Of a stretch of 64,000 bases of DNA, positions 1-11,575 are shown piece by piece (the first letter of the stretch is position 1; the number at the start of each line of letters is the position of its first letter). The stretch lies in assembly GCF_030272615.1 (NCBI RefSeq), contig NC_081414.1, positions 341,042,502 through 341,106,501 of the forward strand, given 5' to 3'. This DNA is from Cryptomeria japonica (taxonomy: Eukaryota; Streptophyta; Pinopsida; Cupressales; Cupressaceae). The notes beneath the pieces were generated by a model. The model saw only the letters and a program-made list of their open reading frames with translations. It had not been told where the DNA came from and ran no database searches. The translations under genes and the position numbers were made by a program.

Positions 1-475
1 TGGTAGATGCTTTGTTTGTAATAAATTTGGTCACATGGCTAGCTAATGTAGAAATAGAGAAAATTAGAACCCTGATTATGCTCTCGGTCAATGTTCTAAA
101 TGTAATAAGTATGGACATAAATTAGAAGATTGTAGAATGAATGTTAAATGTTATGCATGTGGAAAATTTGGACATATGGCTAATCAGTGTAGGTCTAGCA
201 ATTATATCGGTTTTAGCAAAGCAATTAAAAAGAACAATGTTACATGTTATGCATGTAATGAGGTTGGACATATTGCTAAATTCTATAGAAATGGAAACCC
301 ATCGGTTGGTAATGGAGGATCAAATGAGAAAGGGAAAGAAAATTTTAATGAAATTTGGCAAGATCATACCCAGAGATGGGTTAGGAATTCAGAAGAACAA
401 TCAGTAGATGTATCGGTTACTCAATTGACAGAGGAGGTTGCTCCTGCACTAGCAGGAAGCTCATTCAGAAACTAA
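1..475 (+). pseudogene. Retrotransposon gag fragment with four CCHC zinc knuckles
   Basis: This is the C-terminal nucleocapsid part of a gag protein that enters from the left edge. Four knuckles follow one another: CFVCNKFGHMAS-stop-C at about 10-50, CSKCNKYGHKLEDC at about 94-135, CYACGKFGHMANQC and CYACNEVGHIAKFY. The first holds an in-frame stop and the last has lost its final Cys (Tyr instead). Knuckles of this type bind the element's RNA during packaging. A 112-codon open stretch from 137 covers the last two knuckles and an acidic tail. Four knuckles are more than most copia or gypsy gags carry. The upstream capsid part lies outside the window. Confidence 0.8.
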
Positions 476-839
476 GGAAGATGCCTTAGGGGTAGGCAAA
501 ATTCATGAAGATGATGCATATGCCCTAGGAAGAGGTTTTGGAAGATGTTCCAGACATTGGAGATGCTTATTTGGCATGGAGATGTTTCATCAAGATCCGA
601 TATCTTCCACCAGAAGTCATTAATATCAATGACAAATTAGGGTTTCTTGGAGGATAAAAGGTTGAATTCACTTCATTTCTGATCACTTTGCATTCAGAGC
701 AATTCAAATTGATTCAGAAGAAGTCTAAGGTGAATCAATGCGATCGATATTATCTTGAGCGATTTCACCAACAATTGGAAGAGGTCTTTAGGGTCTTTCA
801 CTGGCAATGATTCACGGGCATTTATCTTCAATCAGGGAA
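476..839. other. Internal element DNA, no gene recognised
   Basis: The stretch between the zinc knuckles and the decayed sense ORF has stops in all frames. It has the base composition of the flanking element and probably held the end of gag or a spacer. I see nothing specific in it. Confidence 0.4.
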
Positions 840-3800
840 GTAGGATCATCATTTGTACCTATGTTTGTTTCAAATTTGACTATTGTTGAGGTCAAGGACC
901 ATCCTAAGCCAATTTTCAAGTGATATCCGCATGTTTCTACCCTGGACAATTCGGTTGGCACTTTTTCCTATGTTCCAGAAGGAGTTGTGTATGTTGAAGA
1001 TGTAAGAGCCTACATTCACTATCATATTTAGGATTTGGGAATGACTGATATCAAGAGCATGTATGTAAATGAGTTAATGGGAGATTCTGGAAAGATTAAA
1101 CCTGAATACCAACATATTGTTGATCTAGGGTTTACCAACATTCTAGATATTCTGGAATTTGAAGATCAAATTGTTGGGTATGTTTTGAGCAGAGTGCATG
1201 GAGAGTTTATCTAGTTGGATAGACCATATAAGATTATGAAGGAGGCCATAGGGAAATCATCAGTTTATTGCAGGTTAGACAATGTCTGGAGAAGAAAGTT
1301 TCAAATGATCAGGTTAACAAGATTACCACCGCAACATCAGACAAACAATCAATGAGAATTAGTACTATCACCGACATAGATATCAAATTTAGTAGCATGG
1401 TCATTGGTTACAAGGTAACTCAATCAAACTGACTGAATTCTGTTTCTAGATCCTGCATTTAGGCAACTCATAAAATGATGAGGGAGAATGAGAAGTTAGA
1501 TCTATGTGGTTGGATGTTAGATGAATTACTGATTAACCTAGGAAAGATTCAAGGAGAAAAGAAAGGAAACTTCCAGTAGGGTAACCTAATTATCTGTCAA
1601 ATGTTATTTTTCATCAATGAGACTCTCAGTTTTGGGAAGAGAAAATGAGCATTTGATATCCCAGTAGAGAGGCAATTAAAACAATCTATTTCTACATTGG
1701 GTAGTCAAAGAGATGACAAAGTATTGTGTTACTTTAAATCATTTCAAAAGGATATGAATTCTAGGATGAGGGTTCCTAAGCACATTGTCGAGAAATACTC
1801 AACTGACATATGCTTTGAACATGGCTAGGAAAGATGAAACTTTTATGGAAGCTATAAAATCTTGGAAGATTTGGATTGAGGAAATGGGTTATGAAGTTTA
1901 TGAACATATCTTTTATGCTTATGCACAAATGCCAATCGAAGCATCTATGGATGAAACTGTCAAAACCTTTGGCACTACTAAACAAAAGAAGCAAGAGGTT
2001 GAAATTGAGTTCAACCAGAAGAAGAGAGAGAAGAAAGAAGGAAAGGCAAGTAAATTTGTTGAATTTTTTTCACGGGAGATTAAAGCATTGATTGATGTTG
2101 TTCCGGAGAAAGGCAAGAAGAGGAAAGAACCAGAAATATTCATTGAGCCTATTGCAGCAGAATCTGCATCTGATGATGACACACCCTTGGCATTCAAAAT
2201 GACAATAAGGAAGAAAATTGAATAAAATAAGGTAGAGGCTAAGAGTCAACAGGTTAGGAAAGTTACTATCAAGGTACCAACACAGAAGAAAGCACCAAAA
2301 GAAACACCTTCAACCCCATCTAATACTGGAAGAATGAAGAAGGATGACATTGATCTATCAATTGAATCTGGTAATGTAACTATTATTCCACCAAAGACTT
2401 GCACAGAGTTAGTTGATGAAATTACTAAAGATGGTATGTTAAAGAATGTGCAGTTTTATTATGAAAATTTAGATAATGATGAACAAAGAGAAGTAGAGGA
2501 AGCAATTTTGTTATATTTGGATATTTATAAGAAATCCCTATAAGAAATTGAATGACAAATACTAGCACAGTTGTCTGATATGTTAGATGCTAGAAGACTA
2601 TCAACAATGCAAGAGGACAAGCATATAAAGATTCAAGTGTTTTTATATGTTTGTGTTTCTATCTCTCTAGAGGAGATGGATAAGACACTTGAAGTTGTAG
2701 ATAGGAAAATCTTTAACAACAAGCATAGAATAATCAGTCTTGTGTAAGGAAGGGTCAATGAGATAATCAAGGAGACCCACAAGGCATGGGTTAAGTTCTT
2801 TGAAGAGAACTATGGTTTTTATACTTCACTAGAATCTAAGACAGATATTGCAAACATCCCGGTTGAAGGGAGTGGTAAAGGTATTAAGGGTACTTCACCC
2901 TCAATTTTAAAAAATATTAAGATAGTGGAAATTGAGCACTTGGTAGATACAAATGTATAGACAAATGTTGAGATACCAAAAAATATAGAGAATGTAAAGG
3001 TTGATAATGAATAGGTTACTAATGTTGAGGACAATAGTCCTTTGGATTAGATTGTACAGGATGAGGATAAAGTTCCTAGGGAGGAATCGATGGTTACTGA
3101 GACTGCACCAAGTGGCGAAGCCACCAATGCAAGTGAGGAAGCTATAAAGGTTAAATCATCAGAGGAGAAGAAAGAGGAATCTGGAAGGGAATCGGTAGTA
3201 ATTCCATCATTGTTGTCAATTGACACCTTGCATGTTGAAAACAAATACATAACCGAGATTTTTTCTACTAAACTCATGATGATGGCTAGACAAAAAATGA
3301 TGAAGGAAGGGTCTATGGATAAAGGTGTTATTGATCAATCTATCATTTTTTTGTATAGACTTGTCCCGTAATGTAAATTTGAAAATAAAGCGAGCCCATT
3401 TAGCAAGCTTAAGATAATCACTAAACACATTTCAAAGGATTTTGAGTCCTTGCAACAGATATCACTGACAAGCACTACAGATATTCACACTAGCAAAGAG
3501 AGCTATATTTGATCAAATGATTGAGTTTGAAAGGAATGAAATCAATGATAAGTTGAAACTGATAGATAATTATTTGAGGTAGTGTAAAAATATCTATAGA
3601 GTGTGTTGTAACGCATGTCTGCTCATAGAAGAGTCAGATAAAAAGATTAAGGACATTCAGGAGGAGATTACAGGTATTGCCAATTCTTTTGATGGGTTGA
3701 ATTCATTGACTACATCCATTGATGGTCAAATTTAGGTTTTGGAAGCCCAATTTTTTACTCTTGAGAGGGAAAAAGACAAAATCATAAGAAGAGCTAGAAG

Positions 3801-4061
3801 TCTTAGAGGTTTGGTGAGTCCCTGGTTGGATTCATTAAGTGTACATAAGAAGGAGTGTATATATATTGTTTTTGAATATGGGCAAATAGGTTTTGATGGG
3901 CCCCTGAAACCTAGTACAGTCAGAAAATCAAAAGATAAACATTACATCATGGCTAAAAAGACAACAAACTAAGGAAAGACAGCTAGCAAACCAAATGCCA
4001 ACAAACAAGAGAACACAGATTATAGACCAAAAAATACCTACAGCAGCCCAGGCTTAGGTTA
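840..4061 (+). pseudogene. Decayed long sense ORF carried by an LTR element (globular N-terminus, coiled-coil tail)
   Basis: Short open stretches in largely one frame line up into about 1070 codons broken by about two dozen stops and a few frameshifts. The N-terminal part (about 870-1640) contains phrases such as DILEFEDQIVGYVLSRVHGE and LDRPYKIMKEAIG, which I associate with hypothetical 'plant transposon protein' ORFs of plant retroelements. The middle (1785-2540) is a Lys/Glu-rich helix and acidic linker. The C-terminus (about 3510-3970) is heptad-rich. No protease, RT, RNase H or integrase motif is present. It lies downstream of the zinc knuckles and upstream of the polypurine tract, so it looks like cargo of the element ending at 7461. 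Function unknown; the family assignment is from memory of similar ORFs. Confidence 0.55.
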
Positions 4062-4079
4062 ATTTCTAAAGCATTTCCA

Positions 4080-6045
4080 CTGCTTCAAGCTCCATCTATT
4101 CCATATTGTCTATTGCCCGATTAATATCCTCAATTTCCTTATTGTGGCTTTGCATCCTTTTAGTGTTTTCTCTCGTTGTTCTCCCAAGCCCTGTGTCCCT
4201 ATCATCTAGGGTGTCATCCTTAACATCAATAATGCCCACTGTAACCTTATCCCTTTGGTAGTTCTCCAACTTGCAGATAAGGGCTTTCATGTTGGTCGAG
4301 GTAGCCTTTAGAATCTTGTGGCTTTGCTCACCTATTTTTTTGAGCGTGTGCTCAATACCATCAAGTCTCTTTTCAGTTGCACCTGCTCTATTTTCCAAGC
4401 CAAGAAAGCTATTGTTGTCGGCATTGATAATCTCCTCAGCATTACCAATCACTTTGGTGAGCTCACTGAGACATTCCGGTAGGGAATTAAACTTTCTCAA
4501 GCCTAAAGCTTGTAATGTCTCGATTTTCCTTGCTTCCTAAGCTTGCTTGGTTTTTATGGCTTCAATTTCCTTATGCACCTAGCTGAGTACCTGTTTGAGG
4601 CTTTCCATACCATTATTGATGTAAAGATCAATATCCAATTGATGCTCTTCCTAGTTCTTATCACCAGTAGTATTAAGATTAACCTCCATGCCAACCTCCC
4701 TATCCTCAGAGCTTTAAGCTTCTTTCGTTGTTGTGTCCTCCCCCATCAATCCCTTCTCCTTTAAATCAGTTCAGAGAGGCAACCAATCCTTGGTGCCTAC
4801 CTCCTTGCTTTTATAAGTCTTCTTTTTCTTCTTCGGGCTCACAAGGGTTTGGACCCCCTCACTTCCAGTGTCCATGGCATTGTAAGCTTCATAGTCCTAC
4901 TCACACCAGCTATCATCCTACCCTCTCTGCTTCTTTTTGGAAAACCCTTCGTTATGTTTCCCTTGCTCTATTTTTTTATTTCTTCTGCTTGACCTAGCAA
5001 TTTGGGGGTTGTCATCTATCTCCACTTTCATATCATATCCATCACCTTCCTCCTCATCAAAGTCATCAAAATCCTCATCTGATTCAGAAATCTTAGCTAT
5101 ATTCAACTAGACAGTCATGTTCTTGATGTGATTATACAGAATCACCATCAAACCTTCATGCATTGTAGGGTTGATATTGGGGTTGGAAATTGCATCCTTG
5201 ATCCCTGCATTAAGGGCACATAAAAGATAATAGGAAAAATAAATTTTATCTTTATACCTAAAATGATTAAGTAAAACAAAGTGGTAGCTGTAAACCCTAC
5301 TGTATCTACCATCAAGTGTGATAAAATCCATAATAGCAAGCAGAACCCTTCTCCAAATTAACTTAATTACCTTTGGCAAAAAGTAGGTATGGCTTCCCTT
5401 CACCAATCTAGCACCTCCTCATTCTTCGAAAATTTCTTAATGACAATGTCTGAAATCTTTATGTCCCTGTAAGACTTGATGCCCTCCATCGGAAGACCTG
5501 TTGCCTCCACAATCATAGTTTCGGTCACCTTGACCTTCCTATTTCCAATGGTTAACATCCCTTCATTCCATCCCTTCTTGAAGATTCTCATGATTTTAGG
5601 TTGTTTCTCCTGCATATTTTCCATAAAATCCATTGTCTTGGCAGCTTGAAGGGTAGCCTAGACCTACGGATGAATCTTCCATTCTCAATGGTGGTAGCCT
5701 CTATTCTCTTTTGTTTACCACCCATGATCCTATTGATATCAATAATCTACAGCTCCCACTTGATTCCTTTCTTCACAACAGACTCTTTGTGATAACCAGT
5801 TTGAATTCTATAGGAGTTTTTTATGCTATTGTTGAAGGGGATAAAAATGCCCATAAAGCATGCGAAGTTAACCTACAATGATTGTTGTACTTCCTTCTCG
5901 GGAGCCTACAGAAAGAGTGCTTGTTGCCATGACATCTACTTACAATCAAGAAATGATATCAAATTTATCCCTACTTACCATGCAATCTTTCATAAATTAA
6001 GATGTCACGTGCCGCACTTGGTAGCTCCCCTTCGCCATTCCAAGT
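4080..6045 (-). pseudogene. Decayed antisense ORF in the same element (globular domain, acidic linker, coiled coil)
   Basis: Reading down from about 5700, nearly contiguous pieces (5633-5400, 5406-5107, 5106-4918, then 4900-4096 with stops) form one protein of about 510 codons. The N-terminal part includes VKVTETMIVEATGLPMEG and IMDFITLDGRYSRVYSYHF, a pattern I know from plant transposon-associated hypothetical proteins. A linker rich in Asp and Glu follows (DEDFDDFDEEEGDGYD), then a basic patch (SSRRNKKIEQGK) and a long heptad-rich helix (4500-4096). The overall plan resembles the sense ORF to its left, and the two are tail to tail with about 20 bp between their last codons. Weak coding traces continue to about 6045. 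There is no catalytic motif. Function unknown. Confidence 0.55.
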
Positions 6046-6514
6046 AATAATTATCTCACTCTGTACTACCACATTGGCAGCCCAATTATCACTCATTGTT
6101 GGTGAGCCCACACCGACAAAGTTAAATGAGAAAGAGTCATTTTCCCATATCTATTTCCGGCATTTTCAAATCTAGTTGGGATACTTATCTAGTGCTTTTG
6201 GAGAAGGCCTATCTAGAAATTTTCAAATATATTCAACTACGGTAAGGTATTTTTGGGATTTCATTATACAGTATTTTTTATTCTTCATCTAGGTTTTTGG
6301 TATTCTTTTTGGAACTTTTGATGGCATTGATGTCAAAGGGGGAGATTTATTGATGTGAAAAAGAAAAAGAGGGAGTTGTATACATTAGGGGGAGTATAGG
6401 TGGAAAATATTCATGATTTTCAACTCAAGGGGAGCAGGCTTAGGATGGAACCAGTAGTTGGAAACTATGATCATTTTCCACATGAGTGTTGACATCAATG
6501 CCAAAGGGGTTGAT
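6046..6514 (+). other. 3' internal region with polypurine tracts
   Basis: Non-coding internal DNA leads up to the LTR. Purine runs of the kind used to prime plus-strand synthesis occur at 6338-6346 (aaagggggagatt) and directly before the LTR at about 6502-6514 (ccaaaggggttgat, probably decayed from an aaagggggagat form). The adjacent tract fixes the LTR start and the plus orientation of the element. Confidence 0.65.
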
Positions 6515-7461
6515 TGTTGGAAATTGACACTCAATTGGTTGGTTTTAATATGTTGTCATTGATGGCAACATGGCAACTTGTTTCGGCTTCATATTTTAAT
6601 TCAGTTGTGTACCAACAGGCACATCACATACACTTCACCGGCACCGACATCGGCACCGAAGGGTTGGGTATATTTCTTTAGTTATCGACAATACAAGCTG
6701 ACATGGTTTAGAATCAAGTTATCAGTAATGGAGACCGACATCTTTTGGATCTGGCATCGGCAATTATTTTTGATATTCATATTTTATGTTGTCTAGCAGA
6801 CATGTATATTCATATTGTAAATATATTTGTAAATCGACATAAGGCATGATGAATTGTAAAGGGTATATAGGTCAGTTGGTTAGATCATTTTATGTAATGG
6901 ATTGTTAGGAGAATATGATAATGTTATGTAATGTGAAACATATGATAGAGATCATGTACATGAGGATATTTATGTACAGGGGTATTCTGGTAAAGGGTTT
7001 AGTGTTTCAGACTGGAATAGACAGAGCTTAACCAAAATTGTATTTAGGTATAAAAGATGTTATCTTTGCAATTCAATCATTTCTCTCGATTGTAGTCTGG
7101 ATTTGTATGTAGTCAATAAGGCTCCTTTTGTGATTGAGCAGTGTGCTCTAGGCTGTAAGCCTTCCTGCAATTGTAGGCCCCTATATTTTGTAATATCTCT
7201 TCATATGGCCAGTGAATTGATATTGTGGGTCTCAAATCCCACTGTGGTTTTTCCTCTTTGAGTTTTTCCACATATAATTTTTGTGTGTTATGATATTCAT
7301 TTGTGTGATTGGCTTATTGGTTGCTTTACTTCTTTCAATTCTACATGTACTGATATACTGGTTGGTGTATGCATATTTTAATAAGGTTAAAATTAATCAT
7401 CCTGGTCGAACACTGATTCACCCCCACCCCTCCCCCTCCTCAGTGTTCTTGGATTCCAACA
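6515..7461 (+). mobile_element. 3' LTR of the plus-strand element
   Basis: A 947-bp LTR starts with TGTTGG after a purine tract and ends with CCAACA. It contains the block tattgtgggtctcaaatccc plus actgtggtttttcc near 7222-7255 and ends in a pyrimidine-rich run before cagtgttcttggattccaaca. The same architecture recurs in reverse orientation at 14340-15701 and 46898-47652, so this is a family of LTRs present three times here. The right flank (atatccttgc) continues a copia pre-integrase domain, showing that this element inserted into it. The partner LTR and target duplication are left of the window. Confidence 0.8.
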
Positions 7462-8602
7462 ATATCCTTGCAAACTTTTGACATTAGAGAGACCACACAA
7501 ATCAGTATGCACAAGATCCAATAAGCCATTAGGAAAATGCTTTTTACTCTTGAAAGAAACTATAGTTTGCTTCCCCATTTGACATTCTTTGCATATAGAG
7601 TTAGTAGGCTTCATCAATTTAAGAAGATATCTTACTGCCTGAGTAGAACTTATCTTAATCATTCTATAAAAATTCACATGATACATCCTTATATGCCATA
7701 ACCAACTTTCATCAATTTGAGCAATCAAACAACTTTTACCAGCTCAACATTCAAGTGAAAGATATTACATTTTGTCTTTGTACCCAATGCAATTTCATTT
7801 TCAGAACTACTCAATATTCTACACTTCCCATTCTTGAATTGAATATCATATTCCTTTTCAACCATCTATCCAACACTTAGAAGATTATTCTTTAAGCCTC
7901 CTACATACAAGACACCATCAGTATTGTGCTTACTATCAAGAGAAATAAAACCTCTACCACGAATTATACCAGCTTTGTCATCACCAAACCTAACAACAAA
8001 ACTATCATACTTTTCCATGCTCACAAACCTTTTCTTATCACCTTTCGTATGATGAGAGCATCTGTTGCCAATCAAAAATTCATCTTTTTCCTCAACTTGT
8101 GCAGCCAAAGCTCTTTCCTTATTTATGTAGCTAGTAGAATTGGTAGGTATTGGATCATTTTCCTTGATAGCAATAAATGCCCATTCATTATCACTTGAAT
8201 TTCCTTTATCAGATTCATCATTTGTCACACCTTCATCAACAACATAATAAGATCTCTTCTAAATTTTAGGCTTGTAAGTTTTCTTGGGAACTCTTTCCAG
8301 ACACCTTGAAGCAAAATGTCCTATCTTATCGTATGAAAAACATTTAAGAGGCAACTTTCCTTCATACTTATCAGATCCCTTAGGTAATCTCCTAGCAATT
8401 AGCGCTTCAAGCTCCTCAAGCTCTCGCTCTTCTTCTTCAATTTCTTTCATCTATTTCTCATATCTAGATATCCTCCATGAAGAACTTTCACTGAGATCAA
8501 ATATTTGCTTGTACTTTCTGGAAACAATGGCTTTGAATGTAAATTCTACCTTAGGAATAGAATCACCAAATTCACTCAATTCTATCACATCCCTTATTTT
8601 TC
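7462..8602 (-). pseudogene. Copia gag C-terminus, zinc knuckle, protease and pre-integrase fragment
   Basis: Read right to left this gives the end of a copia gag (ELSEFGDSIPKVEFTFKA), a knuckle CFSYDKIGHFASRC (second Cys of the CCHC replaced by Tyr), a protease-region segment (8228-7866) with NNLLSVG typical of copia, and a pre-integrase zinc domain with WHIRMYHVN and CKECQMGK. The usual protease DSGA reads as NRCS-type sequence, so the active site is probably lost. Stops interrupt the frame in several places. It breaks off exactly at the LTR edge 7461/7462. Together with 13760-15701 it formed one minus-strand copia element. Confidence 0.8.
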
Positions 8603-9610
8603 ATAATTATTATTTAATCATGACATATGATTTCTTATTGCCCGATTTTAAAATTTAATCAATATATAAATTGATTTTTCATTTAAATCCTAAATATAAA
8701 TTATATTAATGATATTAAAAAAATGTTTGAAACATATTTTAAATGAACATAATGTATTTTTAGAACAAAATTTCATTATTATATTTATTGTTTTAATTTT
8801 CATTTATTCTTTTAAAAAGTTTCTAATATATGTCTCATACATTTAGTTAATAAATTAAAACAAAAGAATCACCTAAATTAAAAAGAAACTTAAAGCAAAA
8901 GTTTCTATTAAAATGATATTTAGAAACTTAACTTATAGAATTCATGTTATATAACTTTAGTAAGAAAAGATGAGAAAGGTATGGAATATTTTTTAAGGAA
9001 AAGTAATTTAAAAAAAAAAAAGAGAGAGAAAAGAAGTTTCTTTTTAAATTCTTTTAGAAACTTAAAACTTAAAATTCATATTATAATTGCTTTTATGTGA
9101 TTATAAAGATCTTTTAAATATATTAAATATTTTACTGAATAGAATTTATAAATTAAATAGAAAACATAAATAAAATGGAAACTCTATCTAAATATATTAT
9201 TAGAAATATTTTATTAATATAATGAATACCTTTTCTAATATATTATAAAATGGAAAGAAAGAGATAGAGTCATATATAAAAGGTTTTAAATTTAGAAAAT
9301 ACTTATGAGAATATAAAGTTTCTACGTAAAGGATAAGAATTGGTAAATAAAACTAGCAATTGTACCTTGGTGTGCAATGGGTATGCTGAAAGAGGTGTGA
9401 GGTGAATTAGGAAAACATTGGTCTTTTTTATGAATATAACTGGGTAATACATGAGGTCAGTTGGTAGGTCATAGTGTTGTTTGTACAACAAAGTTCTCAT
9501 TAGAGAAGTGATAGCTTCATTAACTATGCATCCACTTACAATGAACCAATCATAATTGAAACAAAACCTTTAAATAGAGAAGAAAATCAAGTTTCATTAC
9601 CAACAGAATA
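8603..9610. other. AT-rich DNA, no gene
   Basis: Very AT-rich non-coding sequence with no ORF of substance and no recognised repeat. It is the left flank of the GA array and part of the roughly 5-kb block that splits the copia gag. Confidence 0.6.
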
Positions 9611-10587
9611 TGGTAAGAGCGAGAGAGAGAGAGAGAGAGAGGTTGAGATAGTGCTAAAAGGAGGGAGAAATAGAGGGGAGAATAGCAAGAGAGAGAGATG
9701 GGTAAAGAGATAAAGATAGAGATAGAGAAGAAGTTAGAGATATAAATAGAGTTAGAGACAAAGATGGAGAATAAGGAGATGAATATGGAGAGGAGAGAGA
9801 TATGGAGAGATAAAAGAGAGAAGGGAAAGGAATAGATAAAGATGGGAAAAAAAAATAAAAAGAGAGAAAGGGAGACATAAAAAGATAAAGATAGTAAGTG
9901 ATATATATAAAGAGAGGGAGAGATAAAGTGGTAGAGAGAGATAAAGATAACTAGATAGAAATAGAGGGATAGATAGAAGAAGTGATCGAGAGAGATAGAT
10001 ATAGAGAAAAAAAGAGATATAGATATATAGAGGCCTAAAAGTGGGAGAGAGAGAGGGGGGGAGAGAGATGGATGGATAAAAGGAGGCATGTCTAGAGATA
10101 TAGGGGAGAGAGGAAGATATAGGTAGAGATGAAGTTAGAGAGATGAAGAGAGAAAATAGATAGAGAGATAGAGAGAGGTAGAGGGAGATAGAAAGATATA
10201 AATATAGAAAGATAGGGGGATATAGAGGAAGAGATAGAGAGAGATCTATAAAGGAAGAGGGAGAGATACATATAAATATATGGTGAGATAGAATGAGAGA
10301 TAGATATATAAGGGCATATAGAGAGAGAGGGAGAGGGAGAGAGATAAAGAGATTTACAAACAAAGAGATCTAGGAGTAGACAAATATAAATGGAAAGAGG
10401 GTGAGAGAAATGGGGGAGATAGAGGGATAAATGCACATATATTGGAAGAGAAATAGAGAGATGTAGAGATATACAGGAAGACAAAGAGAGAGAGATAGAG
10501 ATAAAGAGATAGATAGGGGATAGGGAGTGAATAAGGGAGGGAGAGATGGGGAGAAATGGAGAGGAGGGGAAGATAGAGAGGGAGGTC

Positions 10588-10679
<92 letters not shown>

Positions 10680-11575
10680 GGAGATAATGATATATCTAGA
10701 TTTAGAGGGGGATATAGATGTATGGAGATAAAGATAGAGGGGTCAAGAATGAGAGAGAAAGAAGGTGACAAAGACAAGTAATAGAAAAAAAGGTTTACAC
10801 CTTAGAAAGAGGGAGAGTGATAGGGAGGGGGGAAAATAGAGAGATAAAACTAATAGAGATAGGAAGGAAGAAGTAGGGAATGTATGATTATACACATTAG
10901 AAAGAGTAGAAATAGAGAGATATAAAAAGAGGAAGTGATGGGGATAGAGGAAGAGAGGGAGAGATAAGATAGAAAGAGGGAGAGAGGACTGTATAGGGAT
11001 AGAAAGATATGGAGATAGGGATAGAAAGGAGAGAGAGAATATATATAACTTCTAAAATATAAAGGTATTGAGAGAAAGGGAGAGATAGAAGGAGATAGAA
11101 AGAGGGTAGCAATGAAAGAGGAGGAGATAGAAAGATAAAGATGTAGGATGTGACATGTGAAGAGGTAGAGAGGGATATAGAGAGAGAGTAGGAGAGATGA
11201 AGGAAGAGGAGTGTATAAGATCTAGAGATAGAGATAGAGATAGAGATAGAGATAGCAAGGGAGAGGGAGAAATAAGGAGTATGTGTTTGTGTGAGAGAGA
11301 TATAGAAATAGTGATAAAGAAGGAGAAATATGGAATGTGTGTGAGTGAAAGAGATATCAAGATATGTATAGAGGGAGAAAAATATATAAATAGATATAGT
11401 GAGGGAGATAGGGAGAAACAAGACATAGAAGTAGAAATATATAAAAAGAGGAAGCGAGAGGGAGAGATACAGAGATAGATATAGTGGGAATGATAGAGGG
11501 GGGAAATAGAGAGATACAAGGAGAGGTAAGGAGATATAGATAGCTTGGAGAGAGATATAGATGTAGATAATAATC
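9611..11575. repeat. 2-kb compound GA/GATA purine-strand microsatellite
   Basis: Nearly every base of the plus strand is purine or T in GATA-type steps: gagaga, gagata, gatagat and ggga variants run for about 1.95 kb. A pure (GA)42 run lies at 10591-10674 and a (GATAGA)-type run at about 11220-11260. Long apparent reading frames on the minus strand (Ser/Leu/Ile/Tyr-only proteins) are by-products of the repeat and not genes. Confidence 0.95.
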
